DNA of 64,000 nucleotides from Succinimonas sp045124755 (GCF_045124755.1 NZ_JBGVMK010000096.1), one strand, 5' to 3'; positions 54,145 to 63,060 are shown, counted from the first letter of the stretch. Notes: generated by a model not told the origin, from the sequence alone. Program-made: numbers and translations.

Positions 54145-54839
54145 TGTCAGCCGTTAACAGCGCGGGAATAACTATAATAACGGCAGTCCCAGCAGGGTTA
54201 AACGTTATTGGATTGCCATATCCTGCCTGTTTTCAGCCGGGCAGGTAAATAATTCGACATTTAAAACATGGCAGAAAAGCATGCCTGACTGCACGAGGGA
54301 TGACATCGGCAAAATCTGCCATTCCGGAAAAACACTGCCGGCCGAAACAGTTACCGTTTTCAGAGTTTTTCCTTAAATCATGTATGACGCCGTACATTAG
54401 TCTCAGCATTAAATCGACTTGAAACATGCTTCCGATAATGCCTGATATCGGAGTTGGCAATCAGTTATCCGCATTATTATCATTATGCTGTCCCGTTTCG
54501 CTTTTTGCCTTCCAGCGAGGGGAACCAGGCGAGCAGCCTTTCGGGACAAAAAGATCTTTAACGGGTACCGGGGCTCATATTCATACCGCTACACAACCCC
54601 ATTTATAACTATACTTGAAAAGCCTTAAAAACGGGAATAAAGAAACCTTTTTATGTGCATTAAATCAAGAAACTAGCTATTATTCGTCCCATGGCAGGAC
54701 ATCTCATTGTTTAAATTAATTCGTTTTGTCAGAATTTTTTACGGACTTTGCATCAATTTGGGGCATGCGGGAACAAGGATGGGGCGGACAGGCCTGACGG
54801 ACTCGGGGGGAATCGCCAGGAAAAGGACAAAACAAGAGG
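54145..54839. other. Non-coding region between the diguanylate cyclase and STAS genes
   Basis: About 700 bases with only short overlapping frames without ribosome-binding sites. One frame on the minus strand (54233-54460) and one on the plus strand (54707-54913, TTG start) were considered and not accepted. I see nothing else. Confidence 0.35.
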
Positions 54840-54862
54840 GCCGGAGCAATGAATGCTCCGGC
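54840..54862 (-). terminator. Terminator hairpin after the STAS gene
   Basis: GCCGGAGC and GCTCCGGC form a perfect 8-bp stem with loop AATGAAT. On the minus strand it is followed by CCCTCTTGTTTTGTCCTTTT, a moderately T-rich tract. It lies about 65 bases beyond the STAS stop. Confidence 0.55.
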
Positions 54863-54925
54863 TCAGGACGAATGGCTGTTATCGCAAAGAACGGATCTGC
54901 CGTGCGGGAATAACGCTATAGCCGC

Positions 54926-55216
54926 TTATCTGGTAACAGTCACAAAATCAGAAACACCGGTCAGCTCCAGAATTTCCATTACCGGAGTGGTAACGTTCTT
55001 CATGATGAGCTTGCTGCCGCGCTGCTTGAGCTGCTTGTAGATGCTGATAATAATGCGCACGCCGGCAGAAGAAATATAGGTCAGAGTGCCGCACTCAAGT
55101 TCATAATCGCCTTCGGCCGGCATCCCGGCAACGATCTTATCCTTCCACTCCTCTGCATTGGAAGTTTCGATTCTTCCTGTCAATTCCATGATTTGTTCTC
55201 CAAAGTTAATTTGCAA
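54926..55216 (-). CDS. STAS-domain anti-sigma factor antagonist-like protein
   Basis: 96 residues, the size of SpoIIAA/RsbV. The phosphorylation site is TLTYISSAGVRI with Ser49/Ser50. The dephosphorylated form would bind the HATPase neighbour and release its target. It is the last gene of the partner-switching set, 37 bases after the HATPase stop. Confidence 0.9.
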   Translation of the reverse strand: MQINFGEQIMELTGRIETSNAEEWKDKIVAGMPAEGDYELECGTLTYISSAGVRIIISIYKQLKQRGSKLIMKNVTTPVMEILELTGVSDFVTVTR

Positions 55217-55253
55217 AGATCCTTATGCTCCGGTATTTTTCAGAGCTCCGGGT

Positions 55254-55652
55254 CTAAATGCTGATGGTAAAAATATTGCGGTTTCCTTCCCGGCGGTAGC
55301 TTACGGACTTCATCATCTTCTTGACAATGTAAATCCCCATGCCGCCTTCGCCGCGTTCCTCCAGGGGGACGGAGGCGTCGAACTCGGCGGCGTCTTTTAC
55401 GGGATCGAAGGGCTTGCCGTCGTCAATATAGGTAATGGTGCACACCGGGCTCTCGCCGCTGGTGGCCATTTTCAGGGAAACAAACTCCGCTGAACTGTAT
55501 TTTATGATATTAGAGACGATTTCATCAGTGCAGATGTTTAGCTTGGTGACGATATTCTCGGGGATATCGCTGCTCTCGGCCGTCTTGCTGATGAAATCCT
55601 GAATCTCATCCAGGGAACTTGTTTCCGATTTAAATTCCTTTTCAACTATCAT
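55254..55652 (-). CDS. Anti-sigma factor-type HATPase (RsbW/SpoIIAB-like serine kinase)
   Basis: 132 residues from ATG 55652, with AGGAG 8 bases upstream; a longer frame to 55706 runs into the upstream gene. GHKL motifs: N box NICTDEIVSNIIKYS at 39-53, and GEGGMGIYIV near 105-114. It should phosphorylate the STAS protein and hold a partner. 16 bases separate it from the SpoIIE gene. Confidence 0.88.
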   Translation of the reverse strand: MIVEKEFKSETSSLDEIQDFISKTAESSDIPENIVTKLNICTDEIVSNIIKYSSAEFVSLKMATSGESPVCTITYIDDGKPFDPVKDAAEFDASVPLEERGEGGMGIYIVKKMMKSVSYRREGNRNIFTISI

Positions 55653-55668
55653 AAGCGCTCTCCTGTTA

Positions 55669-57405
55669 TCAGATTCTTCTGATGGCCAGCATGGTAATGT
55701 CGTCAAATTGTTTGGCGTCTCCGCGGAATTCCTCGATGGATTTCATCAGAGCTTCGCACATCCCGGCCATATCCCTTTCCCGGGCGCTGTTCAGCGCATC
55801 GAGAGTTCTGTCAAAGCCGAACTGCTCATCGTTTTTATCAGTGGCTTCGGGGATTCCGTCAGTGTAGACGAAGATAATATCCCCCTTGCCCAGAGGAAGA
55901 GCATTATCAGTGTATCTGACATCCTCGATCTCTCCAAGAACAAACCCGGTTTTATTTTGCAATAATGTGAAATTTTCGTTGTTTACGGACACAATGGGGT
56001 GGTCATGACCGGCGCTGGAGTACTGCAGAACCCCGGTTTCCAGATCCAGCACGCCGCAGAAGACGGTGACGAACATATCCGCCCGGTTATTGCGGCAGAT
56101 ATCGTTGTTGGATCTGGTGAGAGCCGCTCCCGGAGACAGCCCGTCCTCCATGTTCTTCTGAATGATGACCTTGGAAATCATCATAAAGAGGGAGGCGGGG
56201 ACGTCCTTTCCGGAAACGTCCGCAATGACAAAGCCCAGTTTGTGATCGCCGATTTTGAAGTAGTCAAAAAAGTCTCCCCCTACCTGAAAGGCCGGCCGGG
56301 AGGTGGCAAAAAGATCCGCTCCTTCTACCTTGAGGGGTTCCGGCAGCACGCCCCGCTGGATATCCCGGGCGATGCCCAGCTGAGTGGCCACACGGGTCTG
56401 CTCCTGGGAGATGGCGGTCAGCTTGTTTACGGATTCTTCGATTTTGTCGGAGAAGGTGCGGAAGGACTCTGCCAGAAGGCCGATTTCCGACTGATAATTC
56501 ATATAGCGATCGGCTACCGCTTTGATATGACGGATTTCCTCGGCAATGTCCCCGTATTCGCCGAAGTGCTGTCCGATGGCGGAGAGCTCCTCGATGGGCC
56601 GGGAGATCTGGTTTTCCACGCTGCGGAGCACAATCAGAGTGGGCCAGAGGCAGACGTAGAGAGTGGTGCCGCTGATGAGATAGAGGTAGCTCCACATGGT
56701 GGTCTGGTCATACAGCTTGTAGGAGGAAAAGAAGATATAGGCCCCGGCGGAGACAATCAGGGCGATAATCACGGAAATCAGCACGAAGAAGAGGATGAAC
56801 TTTTCATTTACGGAAAAATGAAACTCGTTTCCCTCGGAGGGATTGTCTTTGAGCTTTTTCTTTTCCAGATAATAGGAATAGCCCACAAAGAACGGGATGC
56901 CCAGAATCACGAAGAAGATCAGATGGTTGAGCAGGGTGCTCATAAAGCCCATGCCGAAAAGAGGCAGATTGTATGCCACGTTCAGCAGAGTCCAGACCAT
57001 GACGGTGAGCACGACGCTCATGAGAAGAATGATTATCAGGTACTGAGCGATTTTGGCAAACTTGTCCAGGCGGAAGATGTTGCTGTCGTGCCGTCTCAGA
57101 TATTTCCACAGAAGGGAGCCGCCGTAACCGTAGATGATCTGAAAGCTGAAGCCCAGAGTGTAGATCCGGTAGTCCATGCCCCCGTAGTACATGTCGGAGA
57201 AGACGTTTCCGATGGCGGTGCCCAGAGCTCCCGCAAAACCGAAGAGCAGCGATAAAATAAAGGGAAGCACGCAGTAGGGGCGCACCTCCGTGGTTTCCGA
57301 AAGCTGAAAAAATTCAATAAACGGAATGGACAGGACGAAGTAGAAAATACAGCAGGCTGCGGTTATCGGAAGCTGATGTTTCAGCCAGTTCAAAACTGTG
57401 TTCAT
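55669..57405 (-). CDS. Membrane SpoIIE-type PP2C phosphatase with ECF S-component-like N-terminus
   Basis: 578 residues. The N-terminal ~290 residues hold several transmembrane helices; the segment RPYCVLPFILSLLFGFAGALGTAIGN recalls ECF-transporter S-components. A HAMP-like region (SRPIEELSAIGQHFGEYGDIAEEI) and a coiled coil lead to a PP2C/SpoIIE domain with metal-binding Asp motifs GGDFFDYF and FVIADVSGKDVPASLFM, then DDITMLAI. It would dephosphorylate the STAS protein. The signal sensed by the membrane part is unknown. Confidence 0.9.
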   Translation of the reverse strand: MNTVLNWLKHQLPITAACCIFYFVLSIPFIEFFQLSETTEVRPYCVLPFILSLLFGFAGALGTAIGNVFSDMYYGGMDYRIYTLGFSFQIIYGYGGSLLWKYLRRHDSNIFRLDKFAKIAQYLIIILLMSVVLTVMVWTLLNVAYNLPLFGMGFMSTLLNHLIFFVILGIPFFVGYSYYLEKKKLKDNPSEGNEFHFSVNEKFILFFVLISVIIALIVSAGAYIFFSSYKLYDQTTMWSYLYLISGTTLYVCLWPTLIVLRSVENQISRPIEELSAIGQHFGEYGDIAEEIRHIKAVADRYMNYQSEIGLLAESFRTFSDKIEESVNKLTAISQEQTRVATQLGIARDIQRGVLPEPLKVEGADLFATSRPAFQVGGDFFDYFKIGDHKLGFVIADVSGKDVPASLFMMISKVIIQKNMEDGLSPGAALTRSNNDICRNNRADMFVTVFCGVLDLETGVLQYSSAGHDHPIVSVNNENFTLLQNKTGFVLGEIEDVRYTDNALPLGKGDIIFVYTDGIPEATDKNDEQFGFDRTLDALNSARERDMAGMCEALMKSIEEFRGDAKQFDDITMLAIRRI

Positions 57406-57730
57406 AGTTAAAATTCAAAAGGCGCATTTGCTGACCGGGAGAAAGCCCGGGGAATTCCTGAAGGCGCCGGAGCGGCATCAGGCTGCTCTGTTCCCGGCTC
57501 CTTATCAGCGGATCACGTAAAAAACCTCTGCATTTTATCACGAGGCCGCGATTTAGTCAGCCAGAGGTCGCCTGATCGCCTAAGCGCCTGCGTTCATCAT
57601 CTCCTGCCCGCGGTGATTTCCGTAAGCAGCTCTGATAACCTGCCGGCGATTTTGCTGCGCCCCGGTTTGCTTTCAGAAAGCTCCGGCGGTAAACTTTAGC
57701 TGAGTTTAGCTCCAGAAGGATTGCAAGGTC
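57406..57730. other. Divergent promoter region between the SpoIIE gene and glgC
   Basis: 325 bases without a gene. It must hold promoters for both transcripts. I could not find a convincing -35/-10 pair. Confidence 0.35.
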
Positions 57731-59095
57731 ATGTCATTTGTCAACAGCTTTTCGAAACAGCTTTATGCCATGATGAGAACCACGGCTCTGGTGCTGGCCG
57801 GCGGAAGGGGCTCCCGTCTCCGGGATCTCACGGACATCAGAGCCAAGCCGGCGGTGCATTTCGGAGGAAAGTTCCGTATTATTGATTTTGCGCTGTCCAA
57901 CTGTCTTAATTCCGGCATCAGAAAGATGGGGGTGCTCACGCAGTACAAGTCGGATTCGCTTTTGAGTCATATTCAGGACGGCTGGACGTTTCTCAACAAC
58001 AATCACATGGGAGAGTTCGTGCGGGTGCTGCCGGCTCAGCAGCGCATTGACGAGGTGCACTGGTACCAGGGCACGGCCGATGCGGTCTACCAGAATCTGG
58101 ACATTATCCGCGCCTATGGCACCGAATATGTGCTGGTGCTGTCCGGGGATCATATTTACCGGATGAACTATTCGGTGATGCTGATGGATCACATCAGAAG
58201 TCTCTGTCCCTGTTCCGTGGCCTGCATCGAGGTGCCCCGCGGGGAGGCCTCCGCCTTCGGCTGCATGCAGATTGACGAAGAAGGTCTGGTAACTGATTTC
58301 ATCGAAAAGCCGGAGAATCCTCCGGCGGTGCCCGGCAATCCCGAAGCCACGCTGATTTCCATGGGCATTTATTTCTTCGAGGCGGCGTTTTTGAAGGAGA
58401 TTCTGGAGGAGGATCATCAGGATCCCGCATCCTCGCACGATTTCGGGAAGGATATTATTCCGAAGCTGGTTAAAAGAAGACTGGTTCATGCGCACAACTT
58501 CGAGATGAGCTGCGTCAGGAACCGGAGCAAGCAGCAGCTCTGCTACTGGAAGGATGTGGGTACCATTGACAGCTTCTGGAGCGCCAATCTGGATCTGACC
58601 CGGGAGCATCCGGATCTGGACATTTACGATACCATGTGGCCCATCTGGACCAACGCTACCCAGCTGCCGCCGGTGAAGTTCATCCGGGATGACAATGACA
58701 ACAAATCAGTCAGCGTGAACTCGGTGATTTCCGCCGGGTGCGTGGTGTTCGGCTCCGAAATCTTAAATTCGGTGCTGTTTGTTTCTGTGCGGGTGGATCC
58801 CGAGTGTCATCTGGATCAGGTGGTGATTTTCCCGCTGGCCTTCATTAACCGCGGCTGCCGCATCAGAAGGGCCATTATTGAAAAGAAATGCGAAATTCCG
58901 CCGGGACTGGAAATCGGCTACGATCCGGAAAAGGACAGCCGTTATTTTTACGTGTCTCCCAGCGGGGTTACGCTGGTGACCCGGGCCATGCTGGAACGGA
59001 TGAAAAAAGACCATCCCGAGCTTTTTGCCGGCTGCGCCAGAAAAGAAGTCGGCAAGCTGTGGCCCCTGCTGCCGGATATCCATTGTCTCCATTAA
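57731..59095 (+). CDS. glgC: Glucose-1-phosphate adenylyltransferase
   Basis: 454 residues, including a short N-terminal extension before the nucleotide motif TALVLAGGRGSRLRDLT near 18-32. It makes ADP-glucose for glycogen synthesis. Other motifs: GKFRIIDFALSNCLNSG, GTADAVYQNLD, SGDHIYRMNY, FIEKPENPP, YWKDVGTIDSFW, and a C-terminal left-handed beta-helix. No glycogen synthase or branching gene is adjacent. Confidence 0.96.
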   Translation: MSFVNSFSKQLYAMMRTTALVLAGGRGSRLRDLTDIRAKPAVHFGGKFRIIDFALSNCLNSGIRKMGVLTQYKSDSLLSHIQDGWTFLNNNHMGEFVRVLPAQQRIDEVHWYQGTADAVYQNLDIIRAYGTEYVLVLSGDHIYRMNYSVMLMDHIRSLCPCSVACIEVPRGEASAFGCMQIDEEGLVTDFIEKPENPPAVPGNPEATLISMGIYFFEAAFLKEILEEDHQDPASSHDFGKDIIPKLVKRRLVHAHNFEMSCVRNRSKQQLCYWKDVGTIDSFWSANLDLTREHPDLDIYDTMWPIWTNATQLPPVKFIRDDNDNKSVSVNSVISAGCVVFGSEILNSVLFVSVRVDPECHLDQVVIFPLAFINRGCRIRRAIIEKKCEIPPGLEIGYDPEKDSRYFYVSPSGVTLVTRAMLERMKKDHPELFAGCARKEVGKLWPLLPDIHCLH

Positions 59096-59151
59096 AATTC
59101 CCGGAACCCGGATAAATTCCTTCCCCGCGGGGCGGCCGGATATCAATCGGC

Positions 59152-59180
59152 TTGACACCGCCCCGCGACGCTACTATATT
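59152..59180 (+). promoter_or_regulatory. Sigma-70 promoter of the thrS operon
   Basis: TTGACA (59152-59157), 17-base spacer, TATATT (59175-59180). It is a strong consensus match and gives a ~115-base leader before the thrS start. Confidence 0.75.
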
Positions 59181-59199
59181 TGTCAGTTGTTTTAATGGC

Positions 59200-59238
59200 G
59201 GGAGACTCTCTTCCGAATCCGGAGGTTTCCCTTTTTTT
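59200..59238 (+). terminator. Terminator-like hairpin in the thrS leader (possible attenuator)
   Basis: GGGAGAC (59200-59206) pairs with GTTTCCC (59225-59231) with one G-U, followed at once by seven T (59232-59238). It lies between the promoter and the start codon, so it could stop transcription before thrS unless prevented. No T-box sequence is present. Confidence 0.6.
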
Positions 59239-59250
59239 ATTTAGTACGAT

Positions 59251-59289
59251 GCATGCGCTGGTACTTGGTCTGTACCGGCATGCGCGAGG
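59251..59289 (+). promoter_or_regulatory. tRNA-Thr anticodon-arm mimic (thrS translational operator) and ribosome-binding site
   Basis: GGTAC (59260-59264) and GTACC (59272-59276) close a 7-base loop TTGGTCT: position 33 is U and positions 34-36 read GGU, the anticodon of tRNA-Thr. A GCATGC/GCATGC stem with a 2-base bulge extends it. The likely SD GAGG (59286-59289) follows at once. In E. coli ThrRS binds a similar CGU-loop hairpin in its own mRNA to block ribosome entry, so autoregulation is expected here. Confidence 0.8.
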
Positions 59290-59298
59290 TTGTTATAA

Positions 59299-61236
59299 AT
59301 GCCTGCAATTACTCTTCCTGACGGAAGCATTAGAAATTTTGATAAGCCCGTTACTGTTTACGAGGTGGCAGAGAGCATTGGCGCTGGTTTAGCCAAGGCC
59401 TGCGTTGCCGGAAAGGTAAACGGAAAACCTGTTGATGCCTGCGAGATAATTTCCGAGGACTGCTCCCTCAGCATTATCACCCCCAAGGACAAGGAAGGCA
59501 TCGAGATTATCAGACACTCCTGCGCCCATCTTCTGGGACAGGCCATCAAGACTCTCTGGCCGGAAACCCAGATGGCCATCGGCCCGGTGATTGAGGATGG
59601 CTTCTATTACGACGTGGATCTGGATCACAGCCTTACCGAGGAAGATCTGGCCGCGCTGGAAAAGAAGATGTACGAGTGCGCCGAGAAGAATTACCCCGTC
59701 ATTAAAGAGGTGGTTTCCTGGGACAGAGCTCATGAGGTGTTTGACGAAAGAAACGAGCCCTACAAAAAGCTGATCCTGGAAGAGAATATTTCCCATGATG
59801 ATCATCCGGCTCTTTATCATCATGAAAACTACATTGACATGTGCCGCGGCCCTCATGTGCCCAATTCCCGCTTCCTGAGAAACTTCAAGATCCTCAAGAT
59901 TGCCGGAGCCTACTGGCGGGGCGACTCCAACAACAAGATGCTGCAGCGCATCTACGGCACCGCCTGGGCTGACAAGAAGGAGCTCGCCGCCTATCTGCAG
60001 CGTCTCGAGGAGGCCGCCAAGCGCGACCACCGCAAGATCGGTCCCCGGCAGGATCTCTTCCACCTCCAGCAGGAGGCTCCGGGACTGGTATTCTGGCACA
60101 ACGACGGCTGGACGATTTTCCGGGTGCTGGAAAACTTCGTGCGGGAAAAGCTGCATCAGTACAAGTACATTGAGGTGAACACCCCGAGAATGATGGATCG
60201 TTCTCTCTGGGTGCGTTCCGGCCACTGGGACAAGTATGCCGAGAACATGTTCACCACCAAATCAGAAAACCGGGAATACGCCATCAAGCCCATGAACTGC
60301 CCGGGCCACATTCAGATTTTCAACAGCCGGCTGCGTTCCTACCGGGATCTTCCCATCAGAATGGCCGAGTTCGGCAGCTGTCACCGCAACGAGCCCTCCG
60401 GAGCTCTTCACGGCCTCATGCGGGTGCGGGGCTTCACGCAGGACGATGCTCATATTTTCTGCGCGGAAAATCAGATCATGTCCGAGGTCAGCGGCTGCAT
60501 CAAGATGGTTTATGACATCTACTCCAACTTTAATTTCGAGAAGATCGACATCAAGCTGTCCACCCGTCCCGACAAGCGCATCGGCGATGATGCTATGTGG
60601 GATCAGGCCGAGAAGGATCTGGCCGAGGCTCTCCGCCAGAACGGTCTGGAATTTGACTATCAGCCGGGAGAGGGCGCCTTCTACGGCCCCAAGATCGAAT
60701 TCACCCTCCATGACTGTCTGGGCCGGGCCTGGCAGTGCGGCACCGTGCAGCTGGACTTCTTCCTGCCGGATCGCCTGGGAGCCAAGTACATTGCCGAGGA
60801 CGGCAAGGAGCATACCCCGATAATGATCCACCGCGCCGTTCTGGGCTCTCTGGAAAGATTTATCGGCATTCTCACCGAGCAGTATGCCGGCGCCTTCCCT
60901 TCCTGGCTGGCTCCGGTGCAGGCCGTGGTCATGGGCATTACCGACGATCAGGCTGATTACGTCAGAAAGATTGCGGACATTCTCGATGAAGCCGGCATCA
61001 GGGTTAAGACGGATCTCCGCAATGAGAAGATCGGTTATAAGGTTCGCGAGCATACCATGATGAGGGTTCCCTTCATGCTGGTGTGCGGAGCCAAGGAGGT
61101 CGAATCCGGCACGGTGGCTCTGAGAACCAGAAGCGGAAAAGATTTAGGAGCTTTTTCAACTGAAGACTTGATTTCTTTCATTAAACAGGATATCATTTCG
61201 CGCGGTTTGGAAAATCGTAAGGAGAAAGACCATTAA
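59299..61236 (+). CDS. thrS: Threonyl-tRNA synthetase
   Basis: 645 residues. Domains in order: TGS (1-60), the editing domain (about 65-225) with HSCAHLLGQ and later MCRGPHV, the class II catalytic core with motifs 2 (FGSCHRNEPSGALHGLMRVRGFTQDDAHIF) and 3 (HRAVLGSLERFIG), and the C-terminal anticodon-binding domain. The zinc ligand Cys lies in MNCPGH. It follows an autoregulatory leader and its TAA overlaps the ATT start of infC. Confidence 0.98.
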   Translation: MPAITLPDGSIRNFDKPVTVYEVAESIGAGLAKACVAGKVNGKPVDACEIISEDCSLSIITPKDKEGIEIIRHSCAHLLGQAIKTLWPETQMAIGPVIEDGFYYDVDLDHSLTEEDLAALEKKMYECAEKNYPVIKEVVSWDRAHEVFDERNEPYKKLILEENISHDDHPALYHHENYIDMCRGPHVPNSRFLRNFKILKIAGAYWRGDSNNKMLQRIYGTAWADKKELAAYLQRLEEAAKRDHRKIGPRQDLFHLQQEAPGLVFWHNDGWTIFRVLENFVREKLHQYKYIEVNTPRMMDRSLWVRSGHWDKYAENMFTTKSENREYAIKPMNCPGHIQIFNSRLRSYRDLPIRMAEFGSCHRNEPSGALHGLMRVRGFTQDDAHIFCAENQIMSEVSGCIKMVYDIYSNFNFEKIDIKLSTRPDKRIGDDAMWDQAEKDLAEALRQNGLEFDYQPGEGAFYGPKIEFTLHDCLGRAWQCGTVQLDFFLPDRLGAKYIAEDGKEHTPIMIHRAVLGSLERFIGILTEQYAGAFPSWLAPVQAVVMGITDDQADYVRKIADILDEAGIRVKTDLRNEKIGYKVREHTMMRVPFMLVCGAKEVESGTVALRTRSGKDLGAFSTEDLISFIKQDIISRGLENRKEKDH

Positions 61237-61786
61237 TAACGTTAAGAAAAGCGGCAACAAGCAGTTTGCCAACAAGACTCGGATCAACGAAGAGATCAGG
61301 TGTCGCGAGATCCGTGTTATCGGTTCAGATGGCAGTCAGCTGGGAGTAATGAGTCCCAGCGCAGCCCGGGAAATTGCAGAAAAGGAAGGCGCGGATCTGG
61401 TGGAAATCAGCCCCACCGCGACTCCTCCCGTATGCAAGATAATGAACTACGGCAAGTATCTTTACGAGAAAAGCAAGGCTCTGAAGGAGCAGAAGAAGAA
61501 ACAAAAGCAGGTTCAGGTCAAGGAAATCAAATTCCGTCCTGGAACTGATGAAGGCGATTACCAGGTAAAACTACGCAACCTGGTGCGCTTTCTTGAGGAT
61601 GGCGACAAAGCCAAAGTCACCGTCAGATTCCGCGGCCGGGAGATGACCCATCAGGAAATCGGCCTGGACATCATGAAGCGTATTGAAAAAGAACTTTGTG
61701 AGGTACGCGGTCTGGCGATAGTCGAAAGCACTTCGAAGTTTGAAGGGCGGCAGGCGATGATGGTTTTTGCGCCGAAGAAGAAGTGA
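61232..61786 (+). CDS. infC: Translation initiation factor IF-3 (AUU start)
   Basis: 184 residues if initiated at ATT 61232: AAGGAG lies 7 bases upstream, the frame is continuous, and the encoded N-terminus (NNVKKSGNKQFANKTRINEEIR) is the normal IF-3 N-domain. The first ATG in frame (61349) would delete that domain. An AUU start is the well-known device by which IF-3 represses its own synthesis. The start overlaps the thrS stop (TAA 61234-61236). IF-3 dissociates ribosomes and proofreads initiation. Confidence 0.95.
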   Translation: MNNVKKSGNKQFANKTRINEEIRCREIRVIGSDGSQLGVMSPSAAREIAEKEGADLVEISPTATPPVCKIMNYGKYLYEKSKALKEQKKKQKQVQVKEIKFRPGTDEGDYQVKLRNLVRFLEDGDKAKVTVRFRGREMTHQEIGLDIMKRIEKELCEVRGLAIVESTSKFEGRQAMMVFAPKKK

Positions 61787-61859
61787 CAGAGACGGTTTGC
61801 AAGTATCTTCGGATCACCGAATCTGTTGTGTGTTATTAACAATGCGGAGTTTTTATACA

Positions 61860-62054
61860 ATGCCTAAGATTAAAACCGATAAGGGTGCGCACAAGCGTTT
61901 CAAGAAGACCGCTAACGGCTTCAAGTGCAAACACTGTAACCACCGCCATATTCTGACTAAGAAGTCCACCAAGCGTAAGCGTCATTTACGCGCAATGTCT
62001 TCAGTTCATAAGTCTGATTTGCGCAATATTGTAAATCTGTTACCGTACGCATAA
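61860..62054 (+). CDS. rpmI: 50S ribosomal protein L35
   Basis: 64 residues from ATG 61860 (MPKIKTDKGAHKRFKKT), matching the family N-terminus. Highly basic, with KSTKRKRHLR. A longer frame to 61767 is not family-like. Third gene of the thrS operon. Confidence 0.97.
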   Translation: MPKIKTDKGAHKRFKKTANGFKCKHCNHRHILTKKSTKRKRHLRAMSSVHKSDLRNIVNLLPYA

Positions 62055-62072
62055 GGGAAGGAGTAGTCGAAA

Positions 62073-62429
62073 ATGGCAAGAGTTAAACGCGGTGTTACCG
62101 CTCATGCGCGTCACAAGAAGATCTTAAAGGCTGCCAAGGGTTACTACGGCGCTCGTTCCCGTTGCTACCGCACGGCAGTGCAGGCTGTTACCAAGGCCGG
62201 TCAGTATGCTTATCGCGATCGTCGCCAGAAGAAGCGTCAGTTCCGTCAGCTGTGGGTTGTGCGTATCAACGCTGCAGCTCGTCAGAACGGTCTTTCTTAC
62301 AGCAGATTTATCTGCGGTCTTAAGAAGGCTTCTGTGGAAATCGATCGTAAGATCCTTGCTAACATTGCAGTATATGACAAGTCTACCTTTGCTGTGCTCG
62401 TTGAGAAGGCAAAGAGCGCTTTGGCATAA
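62073..62429 (+). CDS. rplT: 50S ribosomal protein L20
   Basis: 118 residues, complete. MARVKRGVTAHARHKKILK and the AKGYYGARS motif are typical. L20 binds 23S rRNA early in assembly and in E. coli represses rpmI-rplT translation by binding the mRNA. 18 bases after rpmI. Confidence 0.98.
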   Translation: MARVKRGVTAHARHKKILKAAKGYYGARSRCYRTAVQAVTKAGQYAYRDRRQKKRQFRQLWVVRINAAARQNGLSYSRFICGLKKASVEIDRKILANIAVYDKSTFAVLVEKAKSALA

Positions 62430-62462
62430 TAAAGCCTGAGGGTTTTTGATAAGGTTTGAGAA

Positions 62463-62503
62463 AGGGGGAGGACTTGCGGTTCTCCTTCTTTTTTTATTCA
62501 CAG
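62463..62503 (+). terminator. Terminator of the thrS-infC-rpmI-rplT operon
   Basis: A G-rich arm (AGGGGGAGGAC) pairs with GGTTCTCCTTCT using several G-U pairs, followed by TTTTTTT. It ends 15 bases before the next gene's start. Confidence 0.65.
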
Positions 62504-62518
62504 GAGAAGAAGATTAAA

Positions 62519-62893
62519 ATGAAGTTATTAACAGTGGTTGCCGGAACAGCGTTTCTGTTCCTGCTCTCCGGATGTCAGCCCAAGGTTGACTGCGCCTCCG
62601 AGGATACCTACAAATCCACTCTCAAGGAGGTCATCGCAGAAATTCGGAAGCAGAATCCTCAGGATGCGGACGATGTGGAAAAGTTCCTGAAGGTAAAGGG
62701 AATGCTGACCTTCAGCTCCGGCATTGATCGCGATATCTGCGGCCGGAACGCTGACGGACTTAACAGCTATGCCCACAATTATGTGAAGGATCAGATTGAC
62801 AGCGCCAAGAAGCAGGTCAAGGACAGTCTGGATCAGGGCCTCAAGGCTACCCAGGACGCTCTCGATAATGCCTTCGGAGATAAGAAGGAATAA
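62519..62893 (+). CDS. Small predicted lipoprotein
   Basis: 124 residues from ATG 62519, with AGGAGAAGA upstream; a longer frame would run through the terminator. The signal ends in lipobox LLSGC (about Cys19). The mature part is helical and charged (KQNPQDADDVEKFLKVKG) with a Cys pair (DRDICG and DCAS). It ends in an amphipathic helix. No family recognised. Located in the periplasm or outer-membrane surface. Confidence 0.75.
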   Translation: MKLLTVVAGTAFLFLLSGCQPKVDCASEDTYKSTLKEVIAEIRKQNPQDADDVEKFLKVKGMLTFSSGIDRDICGRNADGLNSYAHNYVKDQIDSAKKQVKDSLDQGLKATQDALDNAFGDKKE

Positions 62894-62950
62894 CAACAAA
62901 GAGATCGGGCAGCTTTAAAAGCTCCTGAACCTTTGCATGCATATGGACAG

Positions 62951-63004
62951 GGCCGCTTCGGATCTTTTTTCTGAAGACGAAAAGGAGGAGCGGCCTTTAT
63001 TCTT
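62951..63004 (+). terminator. Terminator hairpin after the lipoprotein gene
   Basis: GGCCGCT (62951-62957) pairs with AGCGGCC (62989-62995) over a ~30-base loop, followed by TTTATTCTTT. The inner TTCGGATC region may pair further. Confidence 0.5.
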
Positions 63005-63060
63005 TGGAGCAGAAGATTTTTTCTTTTCATGCGGCACAGCGTGTTTTTGAGGAGGCGGTG

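Noticed and set aside
54707..54913. Small plus-strand frame with TTG start
   Set aside because: No ribosome-binding site, and it runs into the terminator hairpin of the opposite-strand STAS gene.
59152..59298. T-box riboswitch in the thrS leader
   Set aside because: No T-box core or specifier-stem layout is present and T-boxes are rare in gammaproteobacteria. The anticodon-like loop fits the ThrRS operator model better.
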